A stretch of DNA of 64,000 nt from Acinetobacter kanungonis. Its GTDB lineage: Bacteria > Pseudomonadota > Gammaproteobacteria > Pseudomonadales > Moraxellaceae. Location of the stretch: the NCBI RefSeq assembly GCF_009939195.1, contig NZ_JAACKC010000004.1, forward strand, positions 264,541 through 328,540, written 5' to 3'. The position numbers were made by a program, and so were the translations under genes. The notes under the pieces were generated by a model. That model saw nothing but the letters and a program-made list of their open reading frames with translations. It did not search any database and was not told the DNA's origin. Positions 47,495 to 56,004 of this stretch are shown here, one piece after another. Each line of letters starts with the position of its first letter. Position 1 is the stretch's first letter.

Positions 47495-48288
47495 TAGACT
47501 TGCTCACTTTCGTGCCACTTACTTAAAAACAGAGTACTGATCCAAGACATCAGCACAAATAACGCCAAACCTGTGCAGGTAATCAGTAACAACGCTGCAA
47601 ACATTAAAGGTAAGTCCAGTTGAAAACCTGCTTGTAAAATCTGATAAGCCAAACCTGCACTGGTTCCACCCGTCCCTGCCACAAACTCGGAAACCACCGC
47701 ACCAATCAGTGCCAAACCACAGGAAATCCGTAGCCCGCCAAAGAAATACGGCAGCGCATTCGGCACACGCAAGCGCATCAAAATCTGCCAGCGGCTGGCT
47801 TTATTAATCTGGAATAAATTCAACAAACCCTTATTGACACTACGCAGCCCCAAAGTGGTATTGGTCAAAATCGGGAAAATTGCCACCAACATGGCACAGA
47901 CCACCAAAGCCAGCGTGGTGTTTTGAATCCAGATAATCACCAAAGGCGCAATCGCAACAATCGGGGTGACTTGAAATAAAATGGCATAAGGCATAAAGCA
48001 GGCTTCAATCACACGACTTTGTACGAATAGAAACGCGACCAGCGTGCCAATAATCACTGCACTGAAAAATGCCAATAAGGTGATTTTTAAAGTGACCCAC
48101 AAGCTTCCGAAGAGCAAGCCTGACTGATTCAGCAAAGTCATGGCAATATCGCTTGGCTTCGGCACAATATACACTGGCACCTCGAGTTGCTGAAAACTGA
48201 TTTGCCACGTCAGCAGCAACAACAAACCTAACATCAGGGGTGCCGCGATGCGTTGAATGGCAGGGTTCTTGATTAACGGTTTAATCAT
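47494..48288 (-). CDS. ABC importer permease (SsuC/TauC/ThiX type)
   Basis: About 265 residues from the ATG at 48288, which has GGAGG 8 nt upstream. A long upstream extension in the same frame lies over the ATPase gene and is not credible. Six hydrophobic helices are seen, with the EAA motif LFQINKASRWQILMRLRVPNALPYFFGGLRISCGLALIGAVVSEFVAG. With the neighbouring NMT1-like binding protein it probably imports a purine or pyrimidine-like compound. It overlaps the ATPase by 8 nt, and its stop overlaps the deaminase start by 1 nt. Confidence 0.88.
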   Translation of the reverse strand: MIKPLIKNPAIQRIAAPLMLGLLLLLTWQISFQQLEVPVYIVPKPSDIAMTLLNQSGLLFGSLWVTLKITLLAFFSAVIIGTLVAFLFVQSRVIEACFMPYAILFQVTPIVAIAPLVIIWIQNTTLALVVCAMLVAIFPILTNTTLGLRSVNKGLLNLFQINKASRWQILMRLRVPNALPYFFGGLRISCGLALIGAVVSEFVAGTGGTSAGLAYQILQAGFQLDLPLMFAALLLITCTGLALFVLMSWISTLFLSKWHESEQV

Positions 48289-49102
48289 GATCATGCCCTC
48301 CACTTGCTTGAGCCAATACTTGCGAGAGATATGAACATTGTTGAATAAATGTGGCTGATGTACGGAAGCTTTCATCCCGTTCGTAAGGACCATCAATTTC
48401 AATATCCGCCACCACCCGCCCTGGACGTGCGCCCATGACAATGACACGAGAGGATAAATACACCGCCTCATAAATACTATGGGTGACAAATACCACGGTT
48501 AAATCACGTTCCGACCATAATTGGCGGATATCACTGTCGAGTTTATGACGGGTAAATTCATCTAAAGCCCCAAAGGGTTCATCCATGAGTAACAAATCGG
48601 GTTCTGTGACCAAGGCTCGGGCTAAAGATGCCCGCATTTGCATGCCGCCCGACAGTTCTCGCGGATAGGCTTGGATAAATTTTTCTAATCCTACGGCTTT
48701 CAGAGCCTCTTGGACTTTTGGCGTACTGATAGATTTAGATACGCCTTGTAAATCCAACGGCAAGCGCACATTGTCTTCAATATTCGCCCATGGCATCAGG
48801 GTCGCTTCCTGAAACACCATCGCCATTTTGCACTGTGACTGAATGTCATTTTTTCCATTCCAACGCACTTGTCCAGCAGTAGGTTGTTCCAGATCGGCAA
48901 ACATTTTCAGTAAGGTACTTTTGCCACAACCTGAAGGTCCGAGCAGAGAAACAATTTCCCCGCGGGCAATATCTAAATCCAGACGCTGTAAGGCATTGGT
49001 TCCATTGGGATAGATCTTTTCCACGCCTCTAGCCATCAGCATCGGGGGGATAAAGCTGCTTGATTCTTGCAGCATCTCTTCAATGGGTAATGCAAAATTC
49101 AT
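48281..49102 (-). CDS. ABC importer ATPase
   Basis: 273 residues of the nitrate/sulfonate/taurine ATPase class: Walker A GPSGCGKST, Q-loop VFQEATLMPWANIEDNVRLPL, signature LSGGMQMRASLARAL, Walker B LLLMDEPFGALD and the H-loop FVTHSIYEAVYLSSRV. It powers the downstream permease. It lies 51 bp behind the binding-protein gene. Confidence 0.93.
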   Translation of the reverse strand: MNFALPIEEMLQESSSFIPPMLMARGVEKIYPNGTNALQRLDLDIARGEIVSLLGPSGCGKSTLLKMFADLEQPTAGQVRWNGKNDIQSQCKMAMVFQEATLMPWANIEDNVRLPLDLQGVSKSISTPKVQEALKAVGLEKFIQAYPRELSGGMQMRASLARALVTEPDLLLMDEPFGALDEFTRHKLDSDIRQLWSERDLTVVFVTHSIYEAVYLSSRVIVMGARPGRVVADIEIDGPYERDESFRTSATFIQQCSYLSQVLAQASGGHDHD

Positions 49103-49153
49103 AAGGTTTCCCCTTCAGGCAAACTGCCTTATTTTATTAACCTGTTATGGGTG

Positions 49154-50134
49154 TTATTTTTTGGCAGGATTCACAAACTGGGTGGTATAAGCACTCTTCC
49201 AGTTGACCTTGGCATCTAATAAACCTGCACCGACCATAAAATCTCGGGTCGCTTTCCAACGTGCATCGGTCATGACACCAATGCCTTTGGTTTTGGCATC
49301 GCCACCATCAATCAGACGCAGTTGCTTCATTTGCCCCACAGAAAATGCCAATAGATCATCCTGCATATTTGGATTTTCTTTTTTAATGATGGCATTGCCG
49401 AGTCTTGGATCGGCTAAATAGTTTTTCCAGCCTTCCATTGAAGCTTTGACAAAACGCTGGACCACCTCAGGTTTAGACTGAATCACATCATTACGGGTCA
49501 CTAAAATTCCGCCATACGCAGGATAGCCTGCATCGGCAAATAAGAAGAACTTACTTGAAGGCTCTGCTTTTCTGGCTTGAAAAACTTCTGAGGTGGCGTA
49601 GGCTTGTTGGGCGACATTTTTTCCCGCAAGGAACGGTTGCATATTGAAGGTATACGGACGAGCTTGCGCAGCATCTAAGTTATATTTGCTTTTTAACCAC
49701 GGCCACCAGCTTGCTTGACCACTGGTCGAGACTAGAATTGTTTTGCCTTTTAACCCAGATAGGGATTTGACATCGGCATGGGTGAGCATGCCTTGCGGGT
49801 CAAACTGGAACGGTGCCGCAATGGCTTTAATTGGAAAATTACTTTCCATGCCTTTCAGTACTTGTAAATCATAATTAATAATTATATCGGCACGTTTTGA
49901 TAACAGCAGCGTCATATTATTGACTTGTGGACCGCCAATTTTAATTTCGACATCTAATCCGTATTTTTTATAAATGCCTTGTGCCAAAGCTTGATAGTAA
50001 CCGCCCTGTTCGGCTTGTGCATACCAAGTGGTTTGCAAAACCAGTTTATCGGCAGCCTGTGAGAAAGAACTCCAAAGTAAAGCACCCGCAAGGAGAGCTA
50101 AACGACCTTTGCCTACACGGTGATGAATTTTCAT
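49154..50134 (-). CDS. ABC importer substrate-binding protein (NMT1/THI5-like)
   Basis: About 326 residues from the ATG at 50134 (AGGGG 8 nt before it). The signal peptide KGRLALLAGALLWSSFSQAA ends at about residue 28. The mature domain begins DKLVLQTTWYAQAEQGGYYQALAQGIYKKYGLDVEIKIGG, typical of NMT1/THI5-like pyrimidine/purine-binding proteins. First gene of the importer-deaminase operon. Its long leader (50135 to about 50330) has several hairpins. Confidence 0.88.
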   Translation of the reverse strand: MKIHHRVGKGRLALLAGALLWSSFSQAADKLVLQTTWYAQAEQGGYYQALAQGIYKKYGLDVEIKIGGPQVNNMTLLLSKRADIIINYDLQVLKGMESNFPIKAIAAPFQFDPQGMLTHADVKSLSGLKGKTILVSTSGQASWWPWLKSKYNLDAAQARPYTFNMQPFLAGKNVAQQAYATSEVFQARKAEPSSKFFLFADAGYPAYGGILVTRNDVIQSKPEVVQRFVKASMEGWKNYLADPRLGNAIIKKENPNMQDDLLAFSVGQMKQLRLIDGGDAKTKGIGVMTDARWKATRDFMVGAGLLDAKVNWKSAYTTQFVNPAKK

Positions 50135-50340
50135 AAGTAATACCCCTAATCTATGCATGAACTCACTTTGCTATTCTTTTTTAGGGGTAAAATGTCAGAT
50201 ACATTTTCTCTCAAAGCCAAGCCATGCTTCGCCTTGTCCCCTAAAAGAGGAACAGCCAACGCTGTAGAGCAATGTCCCATGTGTAAGCTACACACTAACC
50301 GCTTATACTCGAGCTAGATTTAGCAAGCTCTGTGCCAATT
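50135..50340 (-). promoter_or_regulatory. Structured leader of the purine ABC importer, riboswitch candidate
   Basis: On the minus strand: hairpin TGTGTA/TACACA, then GGGACATTGCTC (50267-50278), then ACAGC/GCTGT and CCTC/GGGG helices. A final hairpin AAAATGT/ACATTTT (about 50188-50207) lies upstream of the ribosome-binding site. A leader of this size before an NMT1-type gene recalls the NMT1-motif xanthine riboswitch class. The match to that consensus was not verified. Confidence 0.4.
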
Positions 50341-50620
50341 TGTAATTTTATTTATTTTTCAATATCTTAAATTAAATAAGACCCAACCTTAATCATTTTT
50401 CAAATCGTAGATGAAGCAGCATCCACTCCCAACCTAAACTTACTCGGTAAGATTAGTCCACTGATGCACCAATTTACAGCAACCCAATGTGCAAAAATGA
50501 TTCACTCATTTAGTCCCATTCCACCCTGCTTCATTACAAGTTAAAAATTGCTGATTTCACACGCGATATTTACTAATTTTTTATCCGTTCGATGTCTTGG
50601 TATAAAAAATGCTTATCTTG
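50341..50620. other. Intergenic region between importer leader and oxygenase leader
   Basis: AT-rich with no gene. At 50598-50612 TGG-N11-GC fits the -24/-12 spacing of sigma54 promoters (three consensus bases differ), facing the oxygenase gene. Confidence 0.35.
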
Positions 50621-50649
50621 AAGCAGAGTAGAAGCGTTCAGCAAAGATT

Positions 50650-50796
50650 TTTCTTTCAGTCATCTTTGTGGGTCATTGCTCAGAAATATGTCCATGTTCT
50701 TCATTAAAGAATGTGTGGCTTTTTTTGACCAAAATGACCCTTTCTCTTGTCTACAGCAAGATTGGGTCATGTTTATCCAAAATTTGAGGTAGAGAT
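50650..50796 (+). promoter_or_regulatory. Structured leader of the 2OG oxygenase gene
   Basis: GGGTCATTGCTC at 50670-50681 differs at one position from the motif in the divergent importer leader. GGGTCATT (50670-50677) can pair with AATGACCC (about 50734-50741), enclosing a smaller hairpin (CTTCATT/AATGTG region). A second GGGTCAT lies at about 50763-50769 and could compete for pairing, as in a switch. AGGTAGAG precedes the ATG. Confidence 0.4.
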
Positions 50797-51810
50797 ATGA
50801 ACCATGCCACCCTGAACCCGATTGCTGAAGATGATTACAGCCTAGATGAATTAAAAAAAGAAGCGCGAATGGGCGCCTTCGGTCAAGAAACCTTTGAACG
50901 CGAAGTCCGCGTGATTGATTTATCAGATTTTGAACAGCGCAAATACGAAATCGCTGACCAGCTTTGGCAAGCCGCAACTGATATTGGTTTTTTTCAAGTT
51001 TCGCATCACGGGATTCCGCGAGAACAAATCAATAGCGCCTTCGAAATGACACAGCAGTTCTTTCAACTGCCTGAACCCGTCAAAGCCCAATATCCACTCA
51101 ACCGTAATGCAGGCTGGGAAAGTAAGGCTCAAGTCCGTCCCTCAACACATACAGCTGATCAAAAGGAATCCTATCAAATTACCCGCCCGCGCATGGCGGG
51201 CTTGTACCCTTCTGAGCAAGAGTTACCGAACTTCAAACAAACCATGTTGCAGTTTGAACAGGCTTGCTGGGAAGTGGGGATGAAAATTTTGTCCTGCTTT
51301 GCCTATAAACTTGGTTTTGCCGATGATTTCTTTACGCATGCACATGATCCAAAGCAAGAAAGCTATCAAAGTACCCTGCGCATGCTGCATTACTATGCGG
51401 TTGATCCTGCACTGAAAGATCGACTTGGCTTATGGCGTGCCGGTGCGCACACCGACTTCGACTGCTTAACCTTATTGTTCCAGCGCAAGGGTCAAGGTGG
51501 TTTGCAAGTCTGTCCGGGTAAAGATATGGAACAGCAGCAATGGACCAGCATTGAACCCCGTGATGATGTGATTACCTGCAATATTGGCGATATGTTGATG
51601 CGTTGGAGTGATGACCAATTGCCATCCAACTTCCATCGCGTGAAAAACCCTGAAGCCCATGAATATCAAGGTGCACGTTATAGTTTGGCATTTTTCTGCC
51701 AAGCCAACGAAGATGTGCTGATTGAAAGTCCTGCAAAAAAATATCCTGCGATCACGGCAAAAGAATATTTAAAACAGCGTATTAGCGCCAACTTTGAAGG
51801 GAAATACTAA
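50797..51810 (+). CDS. 2-oxoglutarate/Fe(II) oxygenase, isopenicillin-N-synthase family
   Basis: 337 residues with the double-stranded beta-helix iron site His218-x-Asp220 (GAHTDFDCLTLLF) and His280 (NFHRV). The 2-oxoglutarate-binding RxS is at Arg294/Ser296 (RYSLAFF). The N-terminal DIGFFQVSHHGIP is typical of the IPNS-like superfamily. A similar oxygenase accompanies 8-oxoguanine deaminase in Pseudomonas, so a role in hydroxylating a purine or related base is inferred, not shown. It is convergent with allA (13-bp gap). Confidence 0.85.
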   Translation: MNHATLNPIAEDDYSLDELKKEARMGAFGQETFEREVRVIDLSDFEQRKYEIADQLWQAATDIGFFQVSHHGIPREQINSAFEMTQQFFQLPEPVKAQYPLNRNAGWESKAQVRPSTHTADQKESYQITRPRMAGLYPSEQELPNFKQTMLQFEQACWEVGMKILSCFAYKLGFADDFFTHAHDPKQESYQSTLRMLHYYAVDPALKDRLGLWRAGAHTDFDCLTLLFQRKGQGGLQVCPGKDMEQQQWTSIEPRDDVITCNIGDMLMRWSDDQLPSNFHRVKNPEAHEYQGARYSLAFFCQANEDVLIESPAKKYPAITAKEYLKQRISANFEGKY

Positions 51811-51823
51811 CAGCATCACACAG

Positions 51824-52360
51824 TCAGAGACTCACCATCTCTGACTGTGTACACGACTCGACCACCCAAATTGGCTGCGATAAGGTATGAATATCACAAT
51901 TGTGACCTTCACCAATCCGATCAATCACCAAGAAATCACTGTTCGCTTCAAGCGTGATCAAAGGATGATGCCACACCCCTTGATGGTAAGTAACCCCTTG
52001 TTGACCATTGCTGAGAAAGGCAGAGATGCGTTGCTCATTGGGATGCGCTTGATCGAAAGGAAGGGCGACCACAATCAGAAATTTTTGTCCTGCCAAAGGT
52101 ACAAAAGATTGCGAACCCAGCGGATGTCGCTCCAGCATCTCAATTTTAAACGGCACAGGCGTAGCCAACAGATTATGAAAAATACTCAGTCCTACTGCCC
52201 CATTTTCGCCCCCCATTTGGGTCAAAGACAGTGCATGAAAACGCTGAGTCAATCCTTGATTGATTGGAAAATAATCCCTTCCCTCCGTTTCAATCACATC
52301 ACCAAAAGGTGCGAAACTTTCTCGGGTTAAAGGTTGAATCATAATGGCTGGTTCATGCAT
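51824..52360 (-). CDS. allA: Ureidoglycolate lyase AllA
   Basis: 178 residues, cupin-like fold: IQPLTRESFAPFGDVIE at the start, ERHPLGSQSFVPLAGQKFLIVVA and VTYHQGVWHHPLITLEANSDFLVIDR. It splits ureidoglycolate to glyoxylate and urea, the last step of allantoate breakdown. It follows alc by 68 bp on the same strand, so alc-allA is probably one unit. Confidence 0.93.
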   Translation of the reverse strand: MHEPAIMIQPLTRESFAPFGDVIETEGRDYFPINQGLTQRFHALSLTQMGGENGAVGLSIFHNLLATPVPFKIEMLERHPLGSQSFVPLAGQKFLIVVALPFDQAHPNEQRISAFLSNGQQGVTYHQGVWHHPLITLEANSDFLVIDRIGEGHNCDIHTLSQPIWVVESCTQSEMVSL

Positions 52361-52428
52361 ATCTCATTCTTCTCTTCTCATTTTTCTGAGTCAGCATCTC
52401 ATTCAAGATGCTGAAACTGCTGGGCAGA

Positions 52429-53436
52429 TTATTGCGCTGACATTTTTCCCCAGAGACGGATACGGCTAATGCCACCATCTGGAATCATATTGACGCGGAT
52501 ATAATTGACCTTTTCATGCGATGAAATTTCAGTGCTATACGCATGCTGGTGATCCATCGTTAAAGGTTGCTGCTCAAGCAAGAACGACCAAAACATACTT
52601 TGCGGAATAAGCTGAGCATCCGTAGCATTTTCCACATAAGCCGCCTGAATCGAACAAAATGCAGGGAAATTGCCTTTAAAAAATGCCGTATCGACTTCAA
52701 TCTGATCGACATGCCCTGCCTGCCCCAAGGCAATAATGCACCAGTCAAACCCAGGCGCACGGCGGCGTTTGGTTTCCCAGCCATCGCCCATATTTAACCC
52801 TGCATCAGGCTTAATCAAATTACTTGGATGACCAAAATGCGCATCACTAAATGCCACAATGCGTCCACCATTTTTCAGTCCAATTAAATCCAGCACTTGA
52901 TCAGGATTGATCTTTTCCAGCACCACCTGACCATAGACACGTAAACGAGCAATGCCACCATCAGGGAAAATATTGATGCGAATATGGGTCACTTTTTGCG
53001 GGTCACACTGGAAAACATGATGCTGATCGGGTGACAGTACAGAATTGCTCAGTAACGGCAACCATTCGGCGTGTTCAAGCTGATCATCTGCTGCATAGCA
53101 GCCTTCAATCGAAGCCGATGCTGGATAATTGCCTGTAAAGAAAGAAGTATCCACATCAAAACCCGACACAATTCCTGCCACGCCTAAACGGACAATACAC
53201 CAGTCATAACCCGCTTCGCGCTTGCGTCGTGTTTCCCAACCATCCATCCATTTACCGTTGTCATCATATTTACCTTCGATGAATTGTGCGGGTTCGGCTT
53301 GAAGCATGCGCTCTGCTTTGGCAAAAAACTCATCCGAACAAGACACAATACTGGCACCAATACGCGCATCCGCTAAGTTGGTGAGACCGTTTAACGCGTC
53401 TGGTAAAGTAACCGCTTTGGCAATATGCACCGTCAT
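52429..53436 (-). CDS. alc: Allantoicase
   Basis: 335 residues made of two homologous halves. RREAGYDWCIVRLGVAG..VDTSFFTGNYPAS at about 75-115 is mirrored by RRAPGFDWCIIALGQAG..VDTAFFKGNFPAF at about 240-280. It hydrolyses allantoate to ureidoglycolate and urea. AGGAA precedes the ATG. A GntR-type operator lies 52 bp upstream, and the divergent regulator gene shares the control region. Confidence 0.94.
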   Translation of the reverse strand: MTVHIAKAVTLPDALNGLTNLADARIGASIVSCSDEFFAKAERMLQAEPAQFIEGKYDDNGKWMDGWETRRKREAGYDWCIVRLGVAGIVSGFDVDTSFFTGNYPASASIEGCYAADDQLEHAEWLPLLSNSVLSPDQHHVFQCDPQKVTHIRINIFPDGGIARLRVYGQVVLEKINPDQVLDLIGLKNGGRIVAFSDAHFGHPSNLIKPDAGLNMGDGWETKRRRAPGFDWCIIALGQAGHVDQIEVDTAFFKGNFPAFCSIQAAYVENATDAQLIPQSMFWSFLLEQQPLTMDHQHAYSTEISSHEKVNYIRVNMIPDGGISRIRLWGKMSAQ

Positions 53437-53487
53437 TGAACATTCCTAAAATTATCTTTGATTTGAATTATGCAAAAACCAGTCCAA

Positions 53488-53500
53488 CTGGTCTGACCTG
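53488..53500. promoter_or_regulatory. Purine-regulator operator at alc / gntR
   Basis: CTGGTCTGACCTG, one mismatch from a perfect CTGGT-N3-ACCAG palindrome. An overlapping CCAGT-N3-ACTGG lies at 53479-53491. Located between the divergent alc and regulator genes. Confidence 0.7.
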
Positions 53501-53599
53501 TTGTGAAATTCTCGCTTATTTTGCTGCAAAAAACGAATCCTTTTCGTTTTTTTGTGTAGAATCAAGTTGTTCGTTTTTAAATAGGATGCGGCGTTTATT

Positions 53600-54316
53600 A
53601 TGAAGCCTCAAGCCATGCTCAATGGAAAATCATCTCAGGTGACTGAGCAAGCTGTTGAAGTCATTCATCAACGCATTCAGCAAGGTGTTTATGGTGTCGG
53701 TTCAGTCTTGCCCTCACAACGTGAATTGGCGCTACAACTGGGGATTAGTCGTGCCTCTTTACGTGAAGCCGTGACCCGACTCTCTGCTTTAGGCTTACTG
53801 GAAATTAAAGCAGGCAAAGGGGTGTATGTGATTTCGCAACACAGCCAAGCCTCGGAACAATGGGATGGCGAGCATCACGTATCCTTAAAAGATTTCTATC
53901 AATTACGGTATGTTTTAGAAAGTTTTTCGGCGCTATTGGCATGTGAATATTTAAGTCCTGAAGACAAAGTCCTGTTACAGCAATACCATGAACAACTTAG
54001 CCATGCGATACAGCAACAAGACTGGCAAGCGGCTTCCGAATTTGACTATGCCTTTCATCAACACATTATTGAGTTAAGTCACAATCAATCTATTATTCAA
54101 ACACTTAAAATGCATACCGAATGGACCAAAAAGAGTCAGATCTTGCCTTTTTTACAGCCCAATTTAGCTTTTAAAACCGTGCAAGAACATGAAGCCATCT
54201 TAAAAGCACTCTGCCAGCAAGATGCTTTAGCGGCTGAAAAAGCCATGCAAGCCCATATCATTGGTGCTGCACAGCGTGCTGGGGTGTATTTCTCTAGACA
54301 TCAAGCCTTCAATTAA
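53600..54316 (+). CDS. GntR/FCD regulator of the uric-acid genes
   Basis: 238 residues: winged helix (about 14-82, QRELALQLGISRASLREAVTRLSALGLLEIKAGKGVYV) and an FCD domain with metal-binding-type histidines (e.g. FDYAFHQHIIELSHNQS, HIIGAA). It belongs to the FadR/FCD subfamily, whose ligands are small acids or, in several cases, allantoin-pathway compounds. Position among the urate genes and three matching palindromes before alc, hpxO and uraD make it the likely repressor of this island. Ligand unknown. Confidence 0.87.
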   Translation: MKPQAMLNGKSSQVTEQAVEVIHQRIQQGVYGVGSVLPSQRELALQLGISRASLREAVTRLSALGLLEIKAGKGVYVISQHSQASEQWDGEHHVSLKDFYQLRYVLESFSALLACEYLSPEDKVLLQQYHEQLSHAIQQQDWQAASEFDYAFHQHIIELSHNQSIIQTLKMHTEWTKKSQILPFLQPNLAFKTVQEHEAILKALCQQDALAAEKAMQAHIIGAAQRAGVYFSRHQAFN

Positions 54317-54741
54317 GTCCGCTTTCTGCGAGCTGCAATTTAAACGATGGTCTTAACATGACCGTCGTTTATTTTTATCTCCCCTGTTTCAGCCTCCAAA
54401 TCGAGCCATTTCCTGCTGACATCCTTTCAATATCATGGTCCTTTCGGCGCAGGTTAAAATGTGGCTCATCTATTGAAGCTAATCACTGAGGAATATCTTC
54501 TCTTGTATTTCTAGGTGCACGCATCACTTTAAAACCACAGTAAAGCATCCTATTTTCCTGTCTTGCACCACTTTCTCCCATATTTTGAATCAACAAAGCT
54601 CACCCTGTATTTTTCTGCAATTTTATGATGCATAAACACTGGTCATACCAGTAAAACCAGTAATGCAAAATTGGCACAGTTCTCGCTTAAACCGCCTTAT
54701 ACATTTTAATTGTTTTAACAAAATCGATAAGGTTCTCATCC
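54317..54741. other. Intergenic region upstream of hpxO
   Basis: No gene is seen. An inverted repeat near 54335-54365 (AAACGATGGTC/GACCGTCGTTT) may terminate the gntR transcript. The hpxO promoter side carries the operator at 54638-54652. Confidence 0.5.
54638..54652. promoter_or_regulatory. Purine-regulator operator at hpxO
   Basis: Perfect 15-bp inverted repeat ACTGGTCATACCAGT, 89 bp upstream of hpxO, followed by an extra half site AACCAGT. Same CTGGT-N3-ACCAG form as the alc and uraD sites. Confidence 0.78.
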
Positions 54742-55899
54742 ATGAAAATTGCAATTGTCGGTGCAGGTATGGGCGGTTTGACCGCAGGTATCGCCTTAAA
54801 AAAATTCGGGCATGAAGTCACCATTTACGAACAAGCCACTGAAATTTTACCTGTTGGTGCTGCAATTTCACTGTGGTCGAATGGGGTGAAATGTCTGAAC
54901 TACCTTGGACTGACACATGAGATTCAAGCACTGGGTGGTGAAATGGAATCACTGGCGTATGTGGATGGCTTAAATCAACAAATCATGACCCAATTTAGCC
55001 TGACGCCGCTGTATAAAGAAGTCGGGCAAAAAGCCTATCCTGTGTCGCGTGCCGATTTGCAAAACCTATTGATGCAGCATTTTGGCATGCAAGATATTCA
55101 ACTGGGTAAAAAAATGATTCGCATTGAAGACCAAGCTAAGCAGGTCTGCATTCATTTTCAAGATGGATCATCGGTCGAAGCGGATTTACTGATTGGGGCT
55201 GATGGTACCCACTCCCTCACCCGCCAACACGTACTAGGACATACAGTTGAACGACGTTATGCAGGCTATGTCAATTGGAATGGTCTGGTCGAAGTTAATG
55301 AAGGATTGGCGCCAGCGCAACAGTGGACCACGTATATTGGCGAAGGTAAACGGGTCTCGCTAATGCCTGTTGCCGACAATCGTTTCTATTTCTTCTTTGA
55401 CGTGCCTTTGGATATAGGCTTACCGAATCAACGTGATCAATACAAAGCAGCTTTAAAACAATACTTTGCAGGTTGGTGTACGCCTGTACAGCAGCTGATT
55501 GATAGCATTGATGAGCAGAAAACCAATCGGGTTGAAATTCATGATATCGAACCATTTATGACCTTTTATAAAGGACGTGTGGTGTTACTTGGCGATGCAG
55601 CGCACAGCACCACTCCTGATATTGGACAAGGGGGCTGCCAAGCCATGGAAGATGCCATTTATTTGGCGCGTGCCTTACAAATCAATACGTTTGGTTTGGA
55701 TGATGCCTTAACCCGCTATCAAAACAAACGCAATGAACGTACTCGTGAAATGGTGCTACGTGCCCGTAAGCGTTGTGATGTGACCCACATGAAAGATCGT
55801 CAATTGACTGAAGAATGGTATCAATCGCTGTATCAAGAACAAGGTACCCATATCATGCAAGGCATTATCAGCAATATTGTCGGTAACCCTTTAGACTAA
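54742..55899 (+). CDS. hpxO: FAD-dependent urate hydroxylase HpxO
   Basis: 385 residues closely matching Klebsiella HpxO in motif and length. GAGMGGL FAD loop at 7-13, [41 protein letters not shown], and the second FAD motif [23 protein letters not shown]. It hydroxylates urate to 5-hydroxyisourate with NADH and O2, feeding UraH and UraD encoded nearby. Single gene with its own operator and terminator. Confidence 0.95.
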   Translation: MKIAIVGAGMGGLTAGIALKKFGHEVTIYEQATEILPVGAAISLWSNGVKCLNYLGLTHEIQALGGEMESLAYVDGLNQQIMTQFSLTPLYKEVGQKAYPVSRADLQNLLMQHFGMQDIQLGKKMIRIEDQAKQVCIHFQDGSSVEADLLIGADGTHSLTRQHVLGHTVERRYAGYVNWNGLVEVNEGLAPAQQWTTYIGEGKRVSLMPVADNRFYFFFDVPLDIGLPNQRDQYKAALKQYFAGWCTPVQQLIDSIDEQKTNRVEIHDIEPFMTFYKGRVVLLGDAAHSTTPDIGQGGCQAMEDAIYLARALQINTFGLDDALTRYQNKRNERTREMVLRARKRCDVTHMKDRQLTEEWYQSLYQEQGTHIMQGIISNIVGNPLD

Positions 55900-55910
55900 A
55901 GCTTGCTATA

Positions 55911-55939
55911 AAAATGCCCCGAAGTTCGGGGCTTTTTTT
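55911..55939 (+). terminator. hpxO terminator
   Basis: The stem GCCCCGAA/TTCGGGGC followed by TTTTTTT lies about 15 bp after the hpxO stop. Confidence 0.9.
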
Positions 55940-55953
55940 ATGTCTATGTATCA

Positions 55954-55990
55954 GCAAAAAAACAGCATTCTTGCTCGAGCCAGAATGCTG
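55954..55990 (-). terminator. Porin/urate operon terminator
   Basis: The inverted repeat CAGCATTCT/AGAATGCTG, followed on the minus strand by TTTTTTT, lies 14 bp after the porin stop. Confidence 0.87.
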
Positions 55991-56004
55991 TTGCTGTTCA
56001 GATC

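Noticed and set aside
47494..48489. Longer permease starting at 48489
   Set aside because: The extra N-terminal 67 residues overlap the conserved end of the ATPase gene and are not membrane-protein-like. The ATG at 48288 has a good ribosome-binding site.
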